A stretch of 64,000 nucleotides of DNA, taken from Tannerella sp. (GTDB lineage Bacteria > Bacteroidota > Bacteroidia > Bacteroidales > Tannerellaceae). A program made the translations under genes and the position numbers. Under the pieces are notes generated by a model, which had not been told where the DNA came from, made no database searches, and worked only from the letters and a program-made list of their open reading frames with translations. Shown piece by piece: positions 63,193-64,000 of this stretch (position 1 is its first letter; each line of letters opens with the position of its first letter). The DNA lies in contig JAITVY010000020.1 of NCBI GenBank assembly GCA_031285565.1, positions 124,001 to 188,000 of the forward strand, written 5' to 3'.

Positions 63193-63224
63193 CAAAAATA
63201 GATAAAACATGCTTATCCCCCCAA
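63193..63224 (-). promoter_or_regulatory. Promoter for the GH105-CE12 pair
   Basis: On minus, TTG (63222-63224) and TATTTTTG (63193-63200) are 21 bases apart. Predicted transcript start near 63186, about 28 bases before the ATG. The gap 63225-63376 is AT-rich with no gene seen. Confidence 0.55.
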
Positions 63225-63376
63225 TGGAAAATTGTACAAAAACAAAGAATATGATTCAATACATAGATAAAACACATATTATATTACAAAATTACATGAG
63301 ATTGTACGATTTTGCATTTCATAAAAGTTATTAAGTATGTTTTTTTGCACAAGTTGAATCAGGGAAACAAAATTAG

Positions 63377-63721
63377 CTAAGTTAGAAAAAGCAGTTTCTT
63401 ATATTTTATGTTTTTACCGATTTGATATAACCGATTGAGGAATAAACCTTTAAACAAGTTTTCAGATTTCAGAGGTAACGAGTTAGTAACCGTGCGTATT
63501 TCAGCGTTTTGCGGTGCTATACTATCAAATAACTCACGCCAAAAGTACGCATTATTTTTGAAACCAGCACATATTTTTTTCCTTTCTTTTTCCGATAAAC
63601 ACTTCTCCTGTGGAAAGAATGAATAAGGCAAGGCTTTTATCGGAAATACTCTTTCGAGGTACGAGAAAGGAAGATTTTTGATAAAATTCATTTCAGCTTT
63701 GACGTTTCGTTCTTGGAACAC
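63377..63721 (-). CDS. Unrecognised ORF, 114 residues
   Basis: A 114-residue reading frame I do not recognise. It starts MFQERNVKAEMNFIKNLPFS and contains KKICAGFKNNAYFWRELFDS, then IAPQNAEIRTVTNSLPLKSE. It is rich in Phe, Lys and Asn, has no signal peptide or clear membrane helix, and no start context or promoter was found. The opposite strand is also open for 63 codons across 63435-63623, so the coding direction is uncertain, and this may be a decayed or repeated element rather than a gene. It lies between the pectin unit and the restriction-gene fragment. Confidence 0.3.
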   Translation of the reverse strand: MFQERNVKAEMNFIKNLPFSYLERVFPIKALPYSFFPQEKCLSEKERKKICAGFKNNAYFWRELFDSIAPQNAEIRTVTNSLPLKSENLFKGLFLNRLYQIGKNIKYKKLLFLT

Positions 63722-63755
63722 ATCTTTGTGTTCGGAAGAAGAAATAGTCGTTTTA

Positions 63756-64000
63756 TTATAAATATTTTTTCAATATAACAGATTTCTGTGCTGGTATCTT
63801 GTCTATTGTTTCTTGCGCTCTGGCAATCGCATTTTCTAATAGTTCAATCTTGGAAACGATTTTTTGCTGTTCAGCAAGAGAGGGGATAGGCATTTTGTAC
63901 TTCATAATCTCAGCCTTATCCCCACGAGGCATTTTGACCCCCTTTTTGCCTTCCATCACATAACCGAAGAACACATCTCTCCGCATCATATAGTAGATGA
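63756..64000 (-). CDS. Type I restriction specificity subunit-like C-terminus, 5' part outside the window
   Basis: The last 81 residues of a gene that continues past base 64000; codons upstream of an internal ATG at 63989 (reading IYY) stay open to the edge. The sequence includes YMMRRDVFFGYVMEGKKGVK, then 'YKMPIPSLAEQQKIVSKIELLENAIARAQETIDKIP'. The PIPSLAEQQKIV motif followed by a coiled coil is typical of HsdS target-recognition half-repeats and of methylases with an S-like C-terminus. The end, KSVILKKYL, is common in these proteins. Whether this is a stand-alone S subunit or a fused methylase needs the sequence beyond the edge. Confidence 0.8.
   Translation of the reverse strand, partial: IYYMMRRDVFFGYVMEGKKGVKMPRGDKAEIMKYKMPIPSLAEQQKIVSKIELLENAIARAQETIDKIPAQKSVILKKYL

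Noticed and set aside
63435..63626. Plus-strand reading frame of 63 codons opposite the 114-codon frame
   Set aside because: No promoter or recognisable domain. Kept only as a reason to doubt the coding direction in this region.

Overview
The window reads as a chromosomal segment of a low-GC member of the Bacteroidetes, most likely order Bacteroidales; genus is not assigned. Support comes from TamL, a Porin_10-type porin, DUF4296 and NigD-like lipoproteins, an HU-HIG-type histone-like protein, a GYF/CD225/DUF2752 cassette, a ferredoxin-dependent 2-oxoacid oxidoreductase operon, and repeated use of the Bacteroidetes promoter -7 element TAnnTTTG, often with TTG or TTTG 19-21 bases upstream. Shine-Dalgarno sequences are weak throughout, so promoter positions and family N-termini were used to choose several start codons.

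Layout. 1-7.2 kb: the 5' part of gyrA (minus), then a plus-strand run of DUF3298 lipoprotein, rsmG, a metallo-beta-lactamase-fold hydrolase and gcvP, closed by a terminator and tRNA-Arg(TCT). 7.2-19.2 kb, mostly minus: a lipoprotein, tamL, a SpoU RNA methyltransferase (plus), dksA-like/lspA/DUF4296, ileS, and a 756-residue protein joining a methyltransferase-like region, BspA-type leucine-rich repeats and Sel1 repeats. 19.3-26 kb: a tripartite RND efflux operon and a Fic-fold protein whose catalytic motif is degenerate. 26-31 kb, minus: YIP1-family protein, smpB, metH and a coupled 57-residue ORF. 31-36.7 kb: a lipoprotein, an HU-family protein, a 22-bp tandem repeat, and a minus-strand cluster of ECF sigma factor, anti-sigma/OMP-like protein and two NigD-like lipoproteins.

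37-46 kb, plus: glnS, a TPR protein and a DUF368 (PopT-type) translocase; two paralogous GYF_2-CD225 membrane proteins with DUF2752; and the vor operon with an unlisted 56-residue membrane ORF inside it. 45.9-58.3 kb: Porin_10 protein, substrate-binding protein, DEAD-box helicase, ispE and a YgiQ-type radical SAM protein; then a Gfo/Idh/MocA oxidoreductase and a PIN-PhoH ATPase on minus; then folC and an MFS transporter on plus. 58.3-63.2 kb, minus: GT2 glycosyltransferase, a four-helix membrane protein and a DUF2867 protein; then a CE12-type acetylesterase with a GH105/88-type unsaturated-glycan hydrolase, which looks like a small pectin-degradation unit. The right edge holds an unrecognised ORF and the 3' end of a type I restriction specificity gene or a methylase with such a C-terminus.

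Most of the window is housekeeping and envelope biology. The most unusual items are the three-part methyltransferase/LRR/Sel1 protein, the Fic protein with Tyr in place of the catalytic His, the exact 22-bp five-unit repeat, the duplicated GYF-CD225 cassette, and several short genes and inverted repeats. No prophage, CRISPR array or complete insertion sequence was seen.
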